Shown one piece after another: positions 9,230-18,179 of a stretch of DNA of 64,000 nucleotides (position 1 is its first letter; each line of letters starts with the position of its first letter). Under the pieces are notes generated by a model that made no database searches, had not been told where the DNA came from, and saw nothing but the letters and a program-made list of their open reading frames with translations. The DNA is taken from the NCBI RefSeq assembly GCF_029961155.1, contig NZ_JASBRH010000013.1:60202-124201 (forward strand), read 5' to 3'. The stretch is from Pontibacterium granulatum. Its GTDB lineage: Bacteria; Pseudomonadota; Gammaproteobacteria; Pseudomonadales; Balneatricaceae. The position numbers and the translations under genes are program-made.

Positions 9230-11221
9230 TTACACCCACTCAATAAGTTCGATATTTGCAAATTCAATCTCTGAACCATCCGCAAAGGAGATAACACCAC
9301 TGGAATTGGCATCCAGTGTCAGCGCTTTATCCGCTATATCCACATCCACCGCATTACCCTCAACAGTCAATGTCCAATCATTGCCATGCGCAGAAAGCGC
9401 AATGCTATCGATATCGGCACCAGCCCCACCGTCGAAATAATCGCTACCGTCACCTTTCATAAAGGTATATGTATCATCACCTTCAGCACCAAAGGCCTCG
9501 TCATCACCTTTACCCCCACTCATGACGTCATCACCCGAACCGCCGCTCAAGCTATCATTCCCCTTACCGCCAAACAGGAAATCTTCGCCACTCCCCCCGC
9601 TTAAAACATCATCACCAAGACCACCCAACAGGATATCTTCACCACTATCACCGCTCAGTTGGTCATTACCCTTACCGCCATCCAGGTAATCGTCACTGCT
9701 ACCACCAGCAAGCAGATCGGCGTCAGAACCACCCCACAGGAAATCTTCACCGCTACCGCCATTCAGGATGTCCTGCCCGATCCCTCCACGCAAAGTGTCT
9801 TCACCACTTCCACCATCCAGAACATCATTTCCTCGACCTCCGGTCAAAAGATCGTCACCACTGCCGCCATCCAGGACGTCATTTCCTGAACCACCGTGAA
9901 GCACGTCCTCACCACTATCACCACTCAGGACATCATCACCCTGACCACCCCACAAAACATCTTCACCACGCCCACCGGCAACCGTATCGTTACCTTTGTG
10001 TCCCTTTAGGACGTCATCACCCGTACCGCCACAGAGGAAATCATCCCCCTGACCGCCACGCAATTCATCATTACCGCTGCCGCCGGAAAGGCGGTCATCA
10101 CCCTTACCACCCAACAAGGTGTCAGCATCCTCTTCACCGCACAGAATGTCGTCGCCCTCTGTGCCCTTCAGAATATCGCCCTGTTTACCATTAGCATCAG
10201 CCTCTTCTCCAGGCTTACCATCATCACCACAACCACACCCCTTAGGATCGCCTTCCTTTGAACCGCTATCTTGGGAGCCGTTATCCTTGGAACCGTTATC
10301 TTTGGAACCGTCATCCTTGGAGCCGTCATCCTTGGAACCGCTGTCCTTGGAACCGTTATCTTTGGAACCGTTATCTTTGGAACCGTCATCCTTGGAACCG
10401 TTATCCTTGGAACCGTTATCCTTGGAACCGTTATCCTTGGAACCGTTATCCTTGGATCCGTTGTCCTTGGAACCGTTATCCTTGGATCCGTTGTCCTTGG
10501 AACCGTTGTCCTTGGAACCGTTGTCCTTGGAACCGTTGTCCTTGGAACCGTTATCTTTGGAACCGTCATCCTTGGAACCGTTGTCCTTGGAACCGTTGTC
10601 CTTGGAGCCGTTATCTTTGGAACCGTCATCCTTGGAACCGTTGTCCCTGGAACCGTTATCTTTGGAACCGTCATCCTTGGAACCGCTGTCCTTGGAGCCG
10701 TTGTCCTGATCACCACCATCTGCATCAGGCCCTTCGACCTCATACATAGTTACGTTATCAATCAGACCACCAAAGCTATCCGCGTCAGCACCATCGTGCG
10801 CAAATGTCAGCTTATCCATACCGCCGGTACCCTCAACGGTAAAGGCCAGGTGCTGCCAGTTGGTAGATGCAGGATCAACCTCTGCAACCAACTCATCGTT
10901 CCAAAACACCAAAATCGTGTTGGTGGCCTGCTGAGTACCGTTACGAAGCGCAACGTCCAAACCCAGCGTATATTCCTGACCCTCGCTGGTCTGAATTTCC
11001 TGGTATACACCTTCTACGGCATTTCCGTTGTAGTCCAACTCCAACCACTGATCACCCTCAGAGGCAGACTGACTGGTATAAAGACCGTTTTCCTGAAGCT
11101 CAATGTGATTATTCAGTGCCTTCCAACCGTCCAGCTCCCCAAACACCTGCCAGTGGCGATCCAGAGAAACCTCGTCGTTTTCAAATCCACCATTAACAAT
11201 CAGGTTCTGAGAAGCAGTCAT
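9230..11221 (-). CDS. RTX protein with DUF642-like N-terminal domain and pentapeptide repeats (paralogue 2)
   Basis: 663 residues from the ATG at 11221, chosen because GAGG lies 8 bases upstream; a TTG two codons earlier is possible. Residues 1-165 form a beta-sandwich-like domain ([10 protein letters not shown]...WLELDYNGN...LIDNVTMYE) resembling DUF642/galactose-binding-like modules of secreted adhesins. Residues ~172-323 are about 30 near-perfect SKDNG pentapeptides. Then comes a Cys linker ([15 protein letters not shown]), then RTX nonapeptides to ~590 and a C-terminal end nearly matching paralogue 1 ([17 protein letters not shown]). Probably type I secreted and Ca2+-stabilised, with the N-terminal domain as carbohydrate- or surface-binding tip. 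Function is inferred from modules only. Confidence 0.85.
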   Translation of the reverse strand: MTASQNLIVNGGFENDEVSLDRHWQVFGELDGWKALNNHIELQENGLYTSQSASEGDQWLELDYNGNAVEGVYQEIQTSEGQEYTLGLDVALRNGTQQATNTILVFWNDELVAEVDPASTNWQHLAFTVEGTGGMDKLTFAHDGADADSFGGLIDNVTMYEVEGPDADGGDQDNGSKDSGSKDDGSKDNGSRDNGSKDDGSKDNGSKDNGSKDNGSKDDGSKDNGSKDNGSKDNGSKDNGSKDNGSKDNGSKDNGSKDNGSKDNGSKDNGSKDNGSKDDGSKDNGSKDNGSKDSGSKDDGSKDDGSKDNGSKDNGSQDSGSKEGDPKGCGCGDDGKPGEEADANGKQGDILKGTEGDDILCGEEDADTLLGGKGDDRLSGGSGNDELRGGQGDDFLCGGTGDDVLKGHKGNDTVAGGRGEDVLWGGQGDDVLSGDSGEDVLHGGSGNDVLDGGSGDDLLTGGRGNDVLDGGSGEDTLRGGIGQDILNGGSGEDFLWGGSDADLLAGGSSDDYLDGGKGNDQLSGDSGEDILLGGLGDDVLSGGSGEDFLFGGKGNDSLSGGSGDDVMSGGKGDDEAFGAEGDDTYTFMKGDGSDYFDGGAGADIDSIALSAHGNDWTLTVEGNAVDVDIADKALTLDANSSGVISFADGSEIEFANIELIEWV
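10258..10711 (-). repeat. ~30-copy 15-bp in-frame tandem repeat (SKDNG)
   Basis: Roughly thirty consecutive 15-bp units, differing by only one to three bases, encode SKDNG with occasional [10 protein letters not shown] and SRDNG. Much more homogeneous than the array in paralogue 1, suggesting recent expansion or ongoing homogenisation. No spacers intervene, so it is not a CRISPR array. Confidence 0.9.
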
Positions 11222-11514
11222 AGCCAAGACCTCGAGATTAATATTGTTTCACATAAAACCATAAGCCATTGTTTTTAAAAGACTCTATAAAAACAACACC
11301 GTTTAACTTGATCAAATACTAACCCCCACACAAATTACGGTCAACAAAAACGAACAGCTTCGTTTAATTTATTTTTTATTATCGTTTTATATCAATGACT
11401 TATAAATGCCACACTGTTTTAAAGGCACGATACCCAAACCATCCTCCCGCAGCAGTCGTACCAAACCAAATACGAGGTCGCTATACTTATTCCACGGATC
11501 ACAGACACACCGAC

Positions 11515-12579
11515 ATGCACACCCTACTTATACTTCTTCCTCTTTTACTGCTCCTATCCGGATGCGATCGCGGCTCGCCCAAATACCTTCTTGAGGACTA
11601 CATGAGCCGGGTAAGCAACACAATCGAGCAAGATATCGACACAAAGCTCGAGACAAACGAGGAAATCCCTCTCTTCCCCCGCAAACGGGAACGCATCAAA
11701 CAAACAGAAGAGATAAGACAGGGATTGATCGAAGTACTGGATCTCAAATACTGCGCCGGCATGTTGCACCTGATCGCCCAGCGCAACTCCAACCTTGGAC
11801 GCGTAATGCAACCCTCCCAAAAGATGGCGTACGAAATCCGCTTTTTTAGCCACCTGGAAAGCTGCAAAGACAAGCTGGAACAAGACAGCTCACAACCGCA
11901 ACAACTACGCAAACAGCTAGATGCTATTTACCAAATCAAAGCGAGAAACCTGAAAAGCGAGATATGGAACGGGATCTACGGTGCGGATGAATTTGCCGCC
12001 AACTTCTCACGCAGCGAAGACGCCATCACCACCGAAGGCGAAAGCGGATTTGGTGCAACCAAAAGTGCGATCAATGCACTCACCCAGCTTGCTGCTATAT
12101 CTCCGGAGAGCGCAGGACAGTTTGACCTGATCAAACTCTCCAAACTGGAAGACAGCTACAAAGTTCTTCACGCAAACCGATATGGCTCAAGGCTACTGAA
12201 GTCCCTGCTTCTATTGTCGGAAACGATGGAAAGAACAAGCACAGCCATACACGCACGCTTAGATAAACGTCCATTTTGCTTTCCCGGCCATCAGACACAA
12301 AAACGCGACATCCTGCACAACGTATTTATCAAATACTACAGCCAGCGCTTCCAGCCGTACCTCTCACGGGTTCACCGCGAGGGAGACCAGTGGCGTGATT
12401 TCACCGAAACACTGATTGGCCAGTTCAAACCAACGTCAGCCGTACTAGCACACTACGAGAAAACGCTCTCTTCAACTTCAGAAAGCAGCCTTTGGAATCG
12501 CTATATCAAAGCGAGAGACGCACACACCAAAGCATGGCAAAGAATCCTGAGGCAATGCAATCTCATGCCCCAGAGATAA
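11515..12579 (+). CDS. DUF3080-like lipoprotein
   Basis: 354 residues from the ATG at 11515. That start is preferred because it yields a clean lipoprotein signal: MHTLLILLPLLLLLSGC, with lipobox LSGC at residues 14-17. The longer open frame would bury the signal. The mature part is helical and charged, with several Cys (YCAGML, RPFCFPG, RQCNLM). It resembles DUF3080 proteins, an uncharacterised gammaproteobacterial lipoprotein family, by its opening (SPKYLLEDYMSRVSNT) and length. Expected at the periplasmic side of inner or outer membrane. The role is unknown. Confidence 0.75.
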   Translation: MHTLLILLPLLLLLSGCDRGSPKYLLEDYMSRVSNTIEQDIDTKLETNEEIPLFPRKRERIKQTEEIRQGLIEVLDLKYCAGMLHLIAQRNSNLGRVMQPSQKMAYEIRFFSHLESCKDKLEQDSSQPQQLRKQLDAIYQIKARNLKSEIWNGIYGADEFAANFSRSEDAITTEGESGFGATKSAINALTQLAAISPESAGQFDLIKLSKLEDSYKVLHANRYGSRLLKSLLLLSETMERTSTAIHARLDKRPFCFPGHQTQKRDILHNVFIKYYSQRFQPYLSRVHREGDQWRDFTETLIGQFKPTSAVLAHYEKTLSSTSESSLWNRYIKARDAHTKAWQRILRQCNLMPQR

Positions 12580-12582
12580 AAC

Positions 12583-12603
12583 GGGCGCCAGAGGAAGGCG
12601 CCC
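12583..12603 (-). terminator. Terminator of the proQ-like/tusA genes
   Basis: GGGCGCC / GGCGCCC stem with a 7-base loop; reading leftward it is followed by GTTTTA. It lies between the convergent lipoprotein and ProQ-like genes, with the T-run on the leftward side. Confidence 0.65.
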
Positions 12604-12610
12604 GAGAGAC

Positions 12611-13138
12611 TTACTTGTTCTTGGTCAAAAGCGCTTCAAGCTTTACACTCATGCGCTCTTTCTTCTCCTGCTCGCGCTTCTGTTCGCGACGAGCCTGATT
12701 AATTTCTTTCAGCTTTCCTTTTGCATGTTGTGCTTCTTCTGCTGTCACCTTACCAGCCGACTCACCGTTAATATCAATACGGTCAGCCCCTTCCTGCAGA
12801 GAGCGCAGATAGTTCAGTGAACGAACATAGCTTGCCAGAGCACGCTTGATCTTATTCTTTGCCACCTTCTCATCAGCAATCAGGTCATCCTGAATACCGA
12901 TTTTCAGCGGACGCACATTCTTGCGATCAAACGCATTTGGATAAGCTTCGGAAAGCTGCTGAAGTGCCGCCAGATTTGCTGCACGATTCTTCGACTTAGC
13001 TTTTGGAGTTACGACGTCATTCACCTTATTGGCCTCAATTCGGTTGCCGCGCCGCTCCTCTTCAGCGCCGAGCATCCGTTCCAGTGTTTCTATTAGTTGA
13101 TTGGTGTCTTTACATAGCTGGGCAACATTACTGACCAT
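12611..13138 (-). CDS. ProQ/FinO-family RNA chaperone
   Basis: 175 residues. The middle region (residues ~60-130: LSEAYPNAFDRKNVRPLKIG...LASYVRSLNYLRSL) is the ProQ/FinO fold, which binds structured sRNAs and mRNA 3' ends. Flanks are charged: an N-terminal stretch with AEEERRGNRIEANK and a C-terminal Lys/Arg/Glu helix (QARREQKREQEKKER) that probably extends RNA contact. There is no C-terminal Tudor-like domain as in E. coli ProQ, so it is a minimal-type ProQ. It starts 5 bp after the tusA stop and probably shares its transcript. Confidence 0.85.
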   Translation of the reverse strand: MVSNVAQLCKDTNQLIETLERMLGAEEERRGNRIEANKVNDVVTPKAKSKNRAANLAALQQLSEAYPNAFDRKNVRPLKIGIQDDLIADEKVAKNKIKRALASYVRSLNYLRSLQEGADRIDINGESAGKVTAEEAQHAKGKLKEINQARREQKREQEKKERMSVKLEALLTKNK

Positions 13139-13143
13139 TTCTG

Positions 13144-13386
13144 TTAGCCAGACCCTTTGCGAATGTAATACTCAAATACTTCGCCATTTACCTGCTGATC
13201 CATCAGGTCATGACCCAAAAAGGAACAGAACTTAGGTATATCGCGCTGCGTGGAGGGATCCGTAGCGATCACATGTACGACCTGACCATCATTCATGTCG
13301 CGCACTTTGTTATGCAACAACATTACAGGCTCCGGACAATACAAGCCCTGAGCATCCATTACATGGTCCACTTTAAAATCTGTCAT
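13144..13386 (-). CDS. tusA: TusA-family sulfurtransferase
   Basis: 80 residues with the hallmark CPxP motif (GLYCPEPVMLL, Cys17), which carries a persulfide in TusA proteins. TusA relays sulfur from IscS to the TusBCD/MnmA pathway for tRNA 2-thiouridine and to molybdenum-cofactor synthesis. The length equals the family norm. No tusBCDE genes are adjacent here. Confidence 0.9.
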   Translation of the reverse strand: MTDFKVDHVMDAQGLYCPEPVMLLHNKVRDMNDGQVVHVIATDPSTQRDIPKFCSFLGHDLMDQQVNGEVFEYYIRKGSG

Positions 13387-13545
13387 CGTGCTACTCTTAA
13401 CTGCGGAAGCCCTATTCTCTCAAATTCCTCAGACGCGGCACAAGGATGTTTCCACGGAAAGTCGCAATTTCTCCGTTTCTGGCACATCATTAGTACGAAT
13501 AAACTCGCAAATCGGGATGCTGTAACGCTCAATGAGGAGATTAAT

Positions 13546-13827
13546 ATGATCCGGGTAATTATCGAACGGCATATTGCCGATGACCTGGCAGAACACTACG
13601 AAAACGCTGCGCGCAACACCCTGCAACAGGCAATGAGTGCACACGGTTTCATTTCAGGCGAAGCGCTGCATGACGCCAACAACCCAAGCCACCGTTACGT
13701 CATCGTCACCTACCGTACAATACAGGATTGGCAACGCTGGCACGGTTCACCGGAGCGCCAGGAGATGATGGCCGCGATTAATCCGATGCTGGCAACAGAA
13801 GAAAAGATTACCGTACTGGAATACTAA
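13546..13827 (+). CDS. Antibiotic biosynthesis monooxygenase (ABM)-domain protein
   Basis: 93 residues from the ATG at 13546, which has GAGGAG about 10 bases upstream. The longer open frame reads through the tusA promoter region. The compact ferredoxin-like ABM fold is suggested by MIRVIIERHIADDLAEHYENAARNTLQQA, the substrate-loop region HDANNPSHRYVIVTYRT and DWQRWHGSPERQEM. Such proteins are small heme-degrading or quinol-oxidising homodimers, or are uncharacterised. Substrate is not deducible. Confidence 0.8.
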   Translation: MIRVIIERHIADDLAEHYENAARNTLQQAMSAHGFISGEALHDANNPSHRYVIVTYRTIQDWQRWHGSPERQEMMAAINPMLATEEKITVLEY

Positions 13828-13840
13828 AGAGATTATAGTC

Positions 13841-13861
13841 GGGCGCACATCGGATGCGCCC
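13841..13861 (+). terminator. Hairpin between convergent ABM and rlmM genes
   Basis: GGGCGCA / TGCGCCC stem with a 7-base loop CATCGGA, 13 bp past the ABM stop. No T-run follows on either side, so intrinsic termination would be weak. Confidence 0.4.
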
Positions 13862-13875
13862 TCCTGCACCAACCA

Positions 13876-14943
13876 CTACAACAGCCGCAATATACAGGTA
13901 ATCTCTTCACGGTCATGATAGAGCTGCTTCGCGCGCAATTCGTACGCCACGCCCGCTTCAGCCATTCGATCCGCAATCAAACTTAAACAACTCTGCGTTT
14001 CCTGATAGCGCTGCTTCATCGGCAGCTTCAGATTAAAAACCGCCTCACGGCAGTATCCACCCAAGACCCAATCTGCCGCCATGATTGCAGTGCGCACCGG
14101 TTTTTCTACGACATCACACACCATCATATCTACAGGCTTTTCCGGGAAGAACTGATAGGCGTCTTCCGTTACATGCGTAACCTGACCACTTTCCATAAGT
14201 TCATCATTCATGGGACCGTTATCTACGGCCGTGACGAACATGCTGCGGTTGACCAACTGCCAGGTCCAACCACCAGGCGCAGCACCGAGATCGACAGCAG
14301 TGCCTCCAAGCGGGATTCGTTCATCCCACTGCTTTACCGGCACAAACCAATGCCAGGCTTCTTCCAGTTTAAGCGTCGACCGACTTGGTGCCTGCTTAGG
14401 AAACTTCAGGCGCGGAATACCATTTATCCACGGAGCAGAGTTCACCACAGGCGCAACACCCACATACATCTCACTCCCGGCAAGCACAAACAACTGTAGA
14501 CGCAACGCTTGAGCGCGCCTGCTTTTAACCAGCTTGCCCGACTTACGCAGAAACTGCGCCAAAGCGGAGCCAAATTTACGACAGAAAGTAACCAGCTCAC
14601 GCCCTTCAGTTGTATCCGGTTGCTCTACCCACAACTCAATACAATCGGGATATGACGCTAACAACGCACTGAGCTGACCTATACGATCACCCGCCTCCAA
14701 GTGCTGCAGATCACCACACGCCATCCACTGGCGAATGAATATCAACGAACCAAAATCCACCTTATCCACAACGACGCGCGCATCTCCCGACTGCGGACAG
14801 GTAAACAACACGTAACCCGACTGGGATTCCAACTGGCAATAGCCATAGATACCCACCTCTGCTGCACGATCTGTGATCTCAGCGGCGGCTTCTTTCTCAA
14901 ATCCCGGCCGGCACTGCAGCACAAGACGGTGAAATTCGTTCAA
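13876..14943 (-). CDS. rlmM: 23S rRNA C2498 2'-O-methyltransferase RlmM
   Basis: 355 residues, matching RlmM length. The N-terminal THUMP-like part (RLVLQCRPGFEKEAAAEI) is followed by a Rossmann methyltransferase domain with SAM motif VDLGAAPGGWTWQL (residues ~217-230) and motif VVCD-like MMVCDVVEKP. RlmM methylates the ribose of C2498 in domain V of 23S rRNA before assembly. TTG start overlapping the stop of the upstream hydrolase gene (TTGA), indicating translational coupling. Confidence 0.93.
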   Translation of the reverse strand: MNEFHRLVLQCRPGFEKEAAAEITDRAAEVGIYGYCQLESQSGYVLFTCPQSGDARVVVDKVDFGSLIFIRQWMACGDLQHLEAGDRIGQLSALLASYPDCIELWVEQPDTTEGRELVTFCRKFGSALAQFLRKSGKLVKSRRAQALRLQLFVLAGSEMYVGVAPVVNSAPWINGIPRLKFPKQAPSRSTLKLEEAWHWFVPVKQWDERIPLGGTAVDLGAAPGGWTWQLVNRSMFVTAVDNGPMNDELMESGQVTHVTEDAYQFFPEKPVDMMVCDVVEKPVRTAIMAADWVLGGYCREAVFNLKLPMKQRYQETQSCLSLIADRMAEAGVAYELRAKQLYHDREEITCILRLL

Positions 14944-15545
14944 CGAATAATCTCCTCAATCTGACGAGTAACGTGTTCAAGATGCATCTGCTGGGTATAT
15001 CCGGATGCTTTCCTAGGCTTAAGATCATGATCCCCATCCTCAAGCCAATGCAGATGCACCGCTTCGGAAAGCGCGTAGTGTACCACTTCTTCCCGGCTTC
15101 CCATCGCGTCTCGTTCACCCTGAAAAATATGTACAGGCTTAGTTATGTCTTCCAAATGCTCAGTGCGTAGCTTTTCTGGTTTCCCCGCCGGATGAAACGG
15201 AAAACCCAAAGCGAAGCATGCGACTGCATCTGTCTCCTCCAGTAACATTGAGGCAACACGCCCTCCCATGGATTTACCCGCGACATAGACCGGCAAATCG
15301 GATTCAGCACAATGCAAATCAATCAGTTCTTTATAGTAATCAAGCAGAACCGGCATCCGGTCTGGCGGGCGACGCTTTCCATCCTCACGACGCTTCTGCA
15401 TATAGGGAAATTCAAAACGGATAACCTTCAGCCCTATTGCTGAAAGCAACTCATCCATATGCAGCATGAAGGGATGATCCATTCCCGCACCCGCCCCGTG
15501 CGCGAACAGAATACGCCCGGAAGGGCAATTCTCTTTTTTAAACAT
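14940..15545 (-). CDS. Alpha/beta hydrolase, KANL3/Tex30-like family
   Basis: 201 residues with an oxyanion/strand motif ILFAHGAGAGMDHPFM, nucleophile elbow VAGKSMGGRVAS (Ser ~93) and a late acid/His pair (FQGERDAMG, EDGDHDLKPRK). This pattern fits the bacterial KANL3/Tex30 hydrolases, whose substrate is unknown. It is co-transcribed with rlmM (4-base overlap). A perfect FNR box lies ~53 bp upstream of its ATG, so oxygen control of this pair is possible. Confidence 0.85.
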   Translation of the reverse strand: MFKKENCPSGRILFAHGAGAGMDHPFMLHMDELLSAIGLKVIRFEFPYMQKRREDGKRRPPDRMPVLLDYYKELIDLHCAESDLPVYVAGKSMGGRVASMLLEETDAVACFALGFPFHPAGKPEKLRTEHLEDITKPVHIFQGERDAMGSREEVVHYALSEAVHLHWLEDGDHDLKPRKASGYTQQMHLEHVTRQIEEIIR

Positions 15546-15597
15546 TGGCTTAGTACCTTGGTAGAAGAGAAAGGAGAATCATACCTATTCAGGCAGC

Positions 15598-15611
15598 TTG
15601 ATCTACATCAA
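15598..15611. promoter_or_regulatory. Perfect FNR/Anr box in the hydrolase-ccoN intergenic region
   Basis: TTGATCTACATCAA matches the FNR consensus TTGAT-N4-ATCAA in all ten defined positions. It is ~53 bp upstream of the leftward hydrolase start and ~307 bp upstream of ccoN. No well-placed -10 was found on either side, so which gene it controls is open. Confidence 0.75.
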
Positions 15612-15780
15612 GTAAAGAACCGAAAAGGGGTTTCACGGGTGCGGCAAAAGCCGCTCCAAAGACCTAAATGCACCCCCGTATTTATTAATTTCATAAATTA
15701 ATTTCTTTTTAGAATATTTGTTTTTTCCTTTAATTTCATACCGTTAACAAAACACCCCATACAACCTCCCAACGAGACCT

Positions 15781-15794
15781 GTGACCTCGATCAA
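15781..15794 (+). promoter_or_regulatory. FNR/Anr box upstream of ccoN
   Basis: GTGACCTCGATCAA has one mismatch from TTGAY-N4-RTCAA. It lies 124 bp before the ccoN ATG in an otherwise empty region. The sequence at the expected class II -10 position (15817-15822) is poor, so the exact promoter is unresolved, but low-oxygen induction of cbb3 operons by FNR/Anr is well established. The rest of 15546-15917 shows only AT-rich sequence. Confidence 0.7.
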
Positions 15795-15917
15795 GTTTTC
15801 GCAGGTGCGACAATACGCCTCACTTTTTCCGCCACTTTCATTGAAAATCAGTGGCCATTTCCACATAATTGCCGCTGAACTCAAATTTCCTTAATAGCTT
15901 GTTGATGAGAGCCTGAC

Positions 15918-17348
15918 ATGAGCACAGCAACTGAACACCCCACCTACAATTATAAAGTGGTGCGCCAGTTCGCCATCATGACAGTGGTTTGGGGTATCGT
16001 CGGAATGGCCGTCGGTGTCCTAATCGCTGCCCAGTTGGTTTGGCCAGCACTAAACTTTGATATCCCTTGGTTGACTTACGGTCGTCTTCGTCCGTTGCAC
16101 ACCAACGCAGTAATTTTTGCGTTTGGTGGTTGCGCACTGTTCGCAACTTCTTACTACGTAGTACAGCGCACCTGTCAGACTCGTCTGTTTGGTGGCGGCC
16201 TGGCTGCATTCACGTTCTGGGGCTGGCAGGCTATCATCGTATTGGCAGCAATCTCTCTGCCAATGGGTTGGACCTCTGGTAAAGAGTACGCTGAGCTGGA
16301 ATGGCCAATCGACCTGCTGATCGCGGTTGTTTGGGTATCCTATGCGATTGTATTCCTGGGCACTGTGAAGCTGCGTAAAACCTCCCACATCTACGTGGGT
16401 AACTGGTTCTACATGGCGTTCATCATCACCGTTGCTGTTCTGCACATCGTAAACAGCGCTGCACTGCCTGTATCTCTGACCAAGTCTTACTCTGTATACC
16501 CAGGTGCAGTCGATGCAATGGTTCAGTGGTGGTACGGTCACAACGCAGTAGGTTTCTTCCTGACTGCGGGCTTCCTGGGCATGATGTACTACTTCGTACC
16601 TAAGCAGGCTGAGCGTCCAATCTTCTCCTACCGTCTGTCCATCGTGCACTTCTGGGCACTGATCGCGACTTACATGTGGGCTGGTGGTCACCACCTGCAC
16701 TACACTGCACTGCCTGACTGGACTCAGTCTCTGGCAATGGTAATGTCCCTGATCCTGCTGGCTCCGTCTTGGGGTGGCATGATCAACGGTATGATGACCC
16801 TGTCCGGCGCATGGCACAAACTGCGTACTGACCCGGTTCTGCGCTTCCTGGTTGTATCTCTGTCCTTCTACGGTATGTCTACCTTCGAAGGCCCTATGAT
16901 GTCCATCAAGACTGTAAACGCTCTGTCTCACTACACCGACTGGACCGTTGGCCACGTACACGCTGGCGCACTGGGTTGGGTAGCGATGATCTCTATCGGT
17001 GCTGTTTACCACATGATCCCACGCCTGTTCGGTAAGGCTCAGATGTACTCTGTAGGCCTGATCAACACCCACTTCTGGCTGGCAACTATCGGTACTGTTC
17101 TGTACATCTGCGCGATGTGGGTTAACGGTATCCTGCAGGGTCTGATGTGGCGTGCAGTAAACGAAGACGGCACCCTGACTTACAGCTTCGTAGAAGCTCT
17201 GGAAGCATCTCACCCAGGTTACTTTGTTCGCTGGCTGGGCGGTATGTTCTTCCTGACCGGTATGGTGCTGATGGCATTCAACGTTTGGCAGACTGTACGT
17301 AAAGGCAGCACTGCACCTGCAGCTGACGCTGCAGCACAAGCGGCTTAA
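15918..17348 (+). CDS. ccoN: cbb3-type cytochrome c oxidase subunit I
   Basis: 476 residues; catalytic heme-copper subunit that reduces O2 at the low-spin b / high-spin b3-CuB site. It is polytopic (about 12 predicted membrane helices), with conserved His clusters in helices ([54 protein letters not shown]) that supply the heme and CuB ligands, and the Tyr in the GGHHLHYT helix region typical of C-family oxidases. First gene of ccoNOQP. Codon use is strongly biased towards preferred codons, implying high expression. Confidence 0.97.
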   Translation: MSTATEHPTYNYKVVRQFAIMTVVWGIVGMAVGVLIAAQLVWPALNFDIPWLTYGRLRPLHTNAVIFAFGGCALFATSYYVVQRTCQTRLFGGGLAAFTFWGWQAIIVLAAISLPMGWTSGKEYAELEWPIDLLIAVVWVSYAIVFLGTVKLRKTSHIYVGNWFYMAFIITVAVLHIVNSAALPVSLTKSYSVYPGAVDAMVQWWYGHNAVGFFLTAGFLGMMYYFVPKQAERPIFSYRLSIVHFWALIATYMWAGGHHLHYTALPDWTQSLAMVMSLILLAPSWGGMINGMMTLSGAWHKLRTDPVLRFLVVSLSFYGMSTFEGPMMSIKTVNALSHYTDWTVGHVHAGALGWVAMISIGAVYHMIPRLFGKAQMYSVGLINTHFWLATIGTVLYICAMWVNGILQGLMWRAVNEDGTLTYSFVEALEASHPGYFVRWLGGMFFLTGMVLMAFNVWQTVRKGSTAPAADAAAQAA

Positions 17349-17368
17349 GGTCATAGGAGCAGATAGAA

Positions 17369-17989
17369 ATGATCAAACACGAAACGATTGAAAAGAATAT
17401 CGGCCTTATGATCCTGCTGATCATCATTGTGATCAGTGGCGGTGGTCTGGCTGAGATCGTACCTCTTTTCTTCCAGTCTTCTACTACTAAGCCAATCGAA
17501 GGCATGCGTACGTACACTGCGCTGGAGTTCGAAGGCCGCGACATTTTCATCCGTGAAGGCTGCAACGTATGTCACTCTCAGATGATCCGTCCTTTCCGTG
17601 CGGAAACTGAGCGCTACGGTCACTTCTCTACCGCTAACGAGCACGTTTGGGAACATCCATTCCTGTGGGGTTCCAAGCGTACAGGTCCAGACCTGGCACG
17701 TGTGGGCGGCCGTTACTCTGACGATTGGCACCGTGCTCACCTGTACAACCCTCGTGACGTTGTACCAGAGTCCAAAATGCCGTCTTACCCTTGGCTGTTC
17801 GAAAACAAGCTGACTGGTAAGGATACCGCTGCCAAGCTTGAGGTTCAGCGCACCTTGGGCGTTCCTTTCACCGACGAACAGGTCGCTGGTGCTCAGGAAG
17901 CAGTTCAGGGCAAATATGAGATCGACGCTGTTGTAGCGTATCTGCAGGCTCTGGGTAAAACGCACAACAACTACGACAAAGTGCGGTAA
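17369..17989 (+). CDS. ccoO: cbb3-type cytochrome c oxidase subunit II (monoheme)
   Basis: 206 residues: an N-terminal membrane anchor ([21 protein letters not shown]) and one c-type heme motif, CNVCH (in [11 protein letters not shown]), with a distal Met in KMPSYPWL as probable sixth ligand. It passes electrons from CcoP to CcoN on the periplasmic face. 20 bp after ccoN with a GGAGC ribosome site. Confidence 0.96.
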   Translation: MIKHETIEKNIGLMILLIIIVISGGGLAEIVPLFFQSSTTKPIEGMRTYTALEFEGRDIFIREGCNVCHSQMIRPFRAETERYGHFSTANEHVWEHPFLWGSKRTGPDLARVGGRYSDDWHRAHLYNPRDVVPESKMPSYPWLFENKLTGKDTAAKLEVQRTLGVPFTDEQVAGAQEAVQGKYEIDAVVAYLQALGKTHNNYDKVR

Positions 17990-17996
17990 GTAACCT

Positions 17997-18179
17997 GTGA
18001 GTTACGATGTTTATGGTCCTTACATCGTAGTGGTGATGCTCATCACCTTTCTGGCGCTGTTCGCCTGGGTCTTGCACCCAAAGAACAAGGCCAAGTTCGA
18101 TGATGCAGCCAACCTACCCTTCGATGACGAAGATGAAGGACAAGATGTAAAGACCGATAACGGGAGAATCGAAAAATGA
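17997..18179 (+). CDS. ccoQ: cbb3 oxidase accessory subunit CcoQ
   Basis: 60 residues with a GTG start, 7 bp after ccoO. One membrane helix (YIVVVMLITFLALFAWVLHP) precedes an acidic cytoplasmic tail, as in CcoQ/FixQ proteins that stabilise the CcoNOP complex. Overlaps the ccoP start by 4 bases. Confidence 0.92.
   Translation: MSYDVYGPYIVVVMLITFLALFAWVLHPKNKAKFDDAANLPFDDEDEGQDVKTDNGRIEK

Noticed and set aside
7921..10711. CRISPR-like regular repeats
   Set aside because: Units are directly contiguous, 15 bp long and in frame with protein coding; there are no spacers or cas genes.
10271..11278. 335-codon rightward frame with LGTVI repeats
   Set aside because: Antisense of the SKDNG array; repetition derives from the sense protein.
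16050..17354. 434-codon open frame antisense to ccoN
   Set aside because: Opposite-strand frame kept open by the strongly biased codon use of ccoN; its translation is rich in His/Gln/Cys with no domain, while ccoN is unmistakable.
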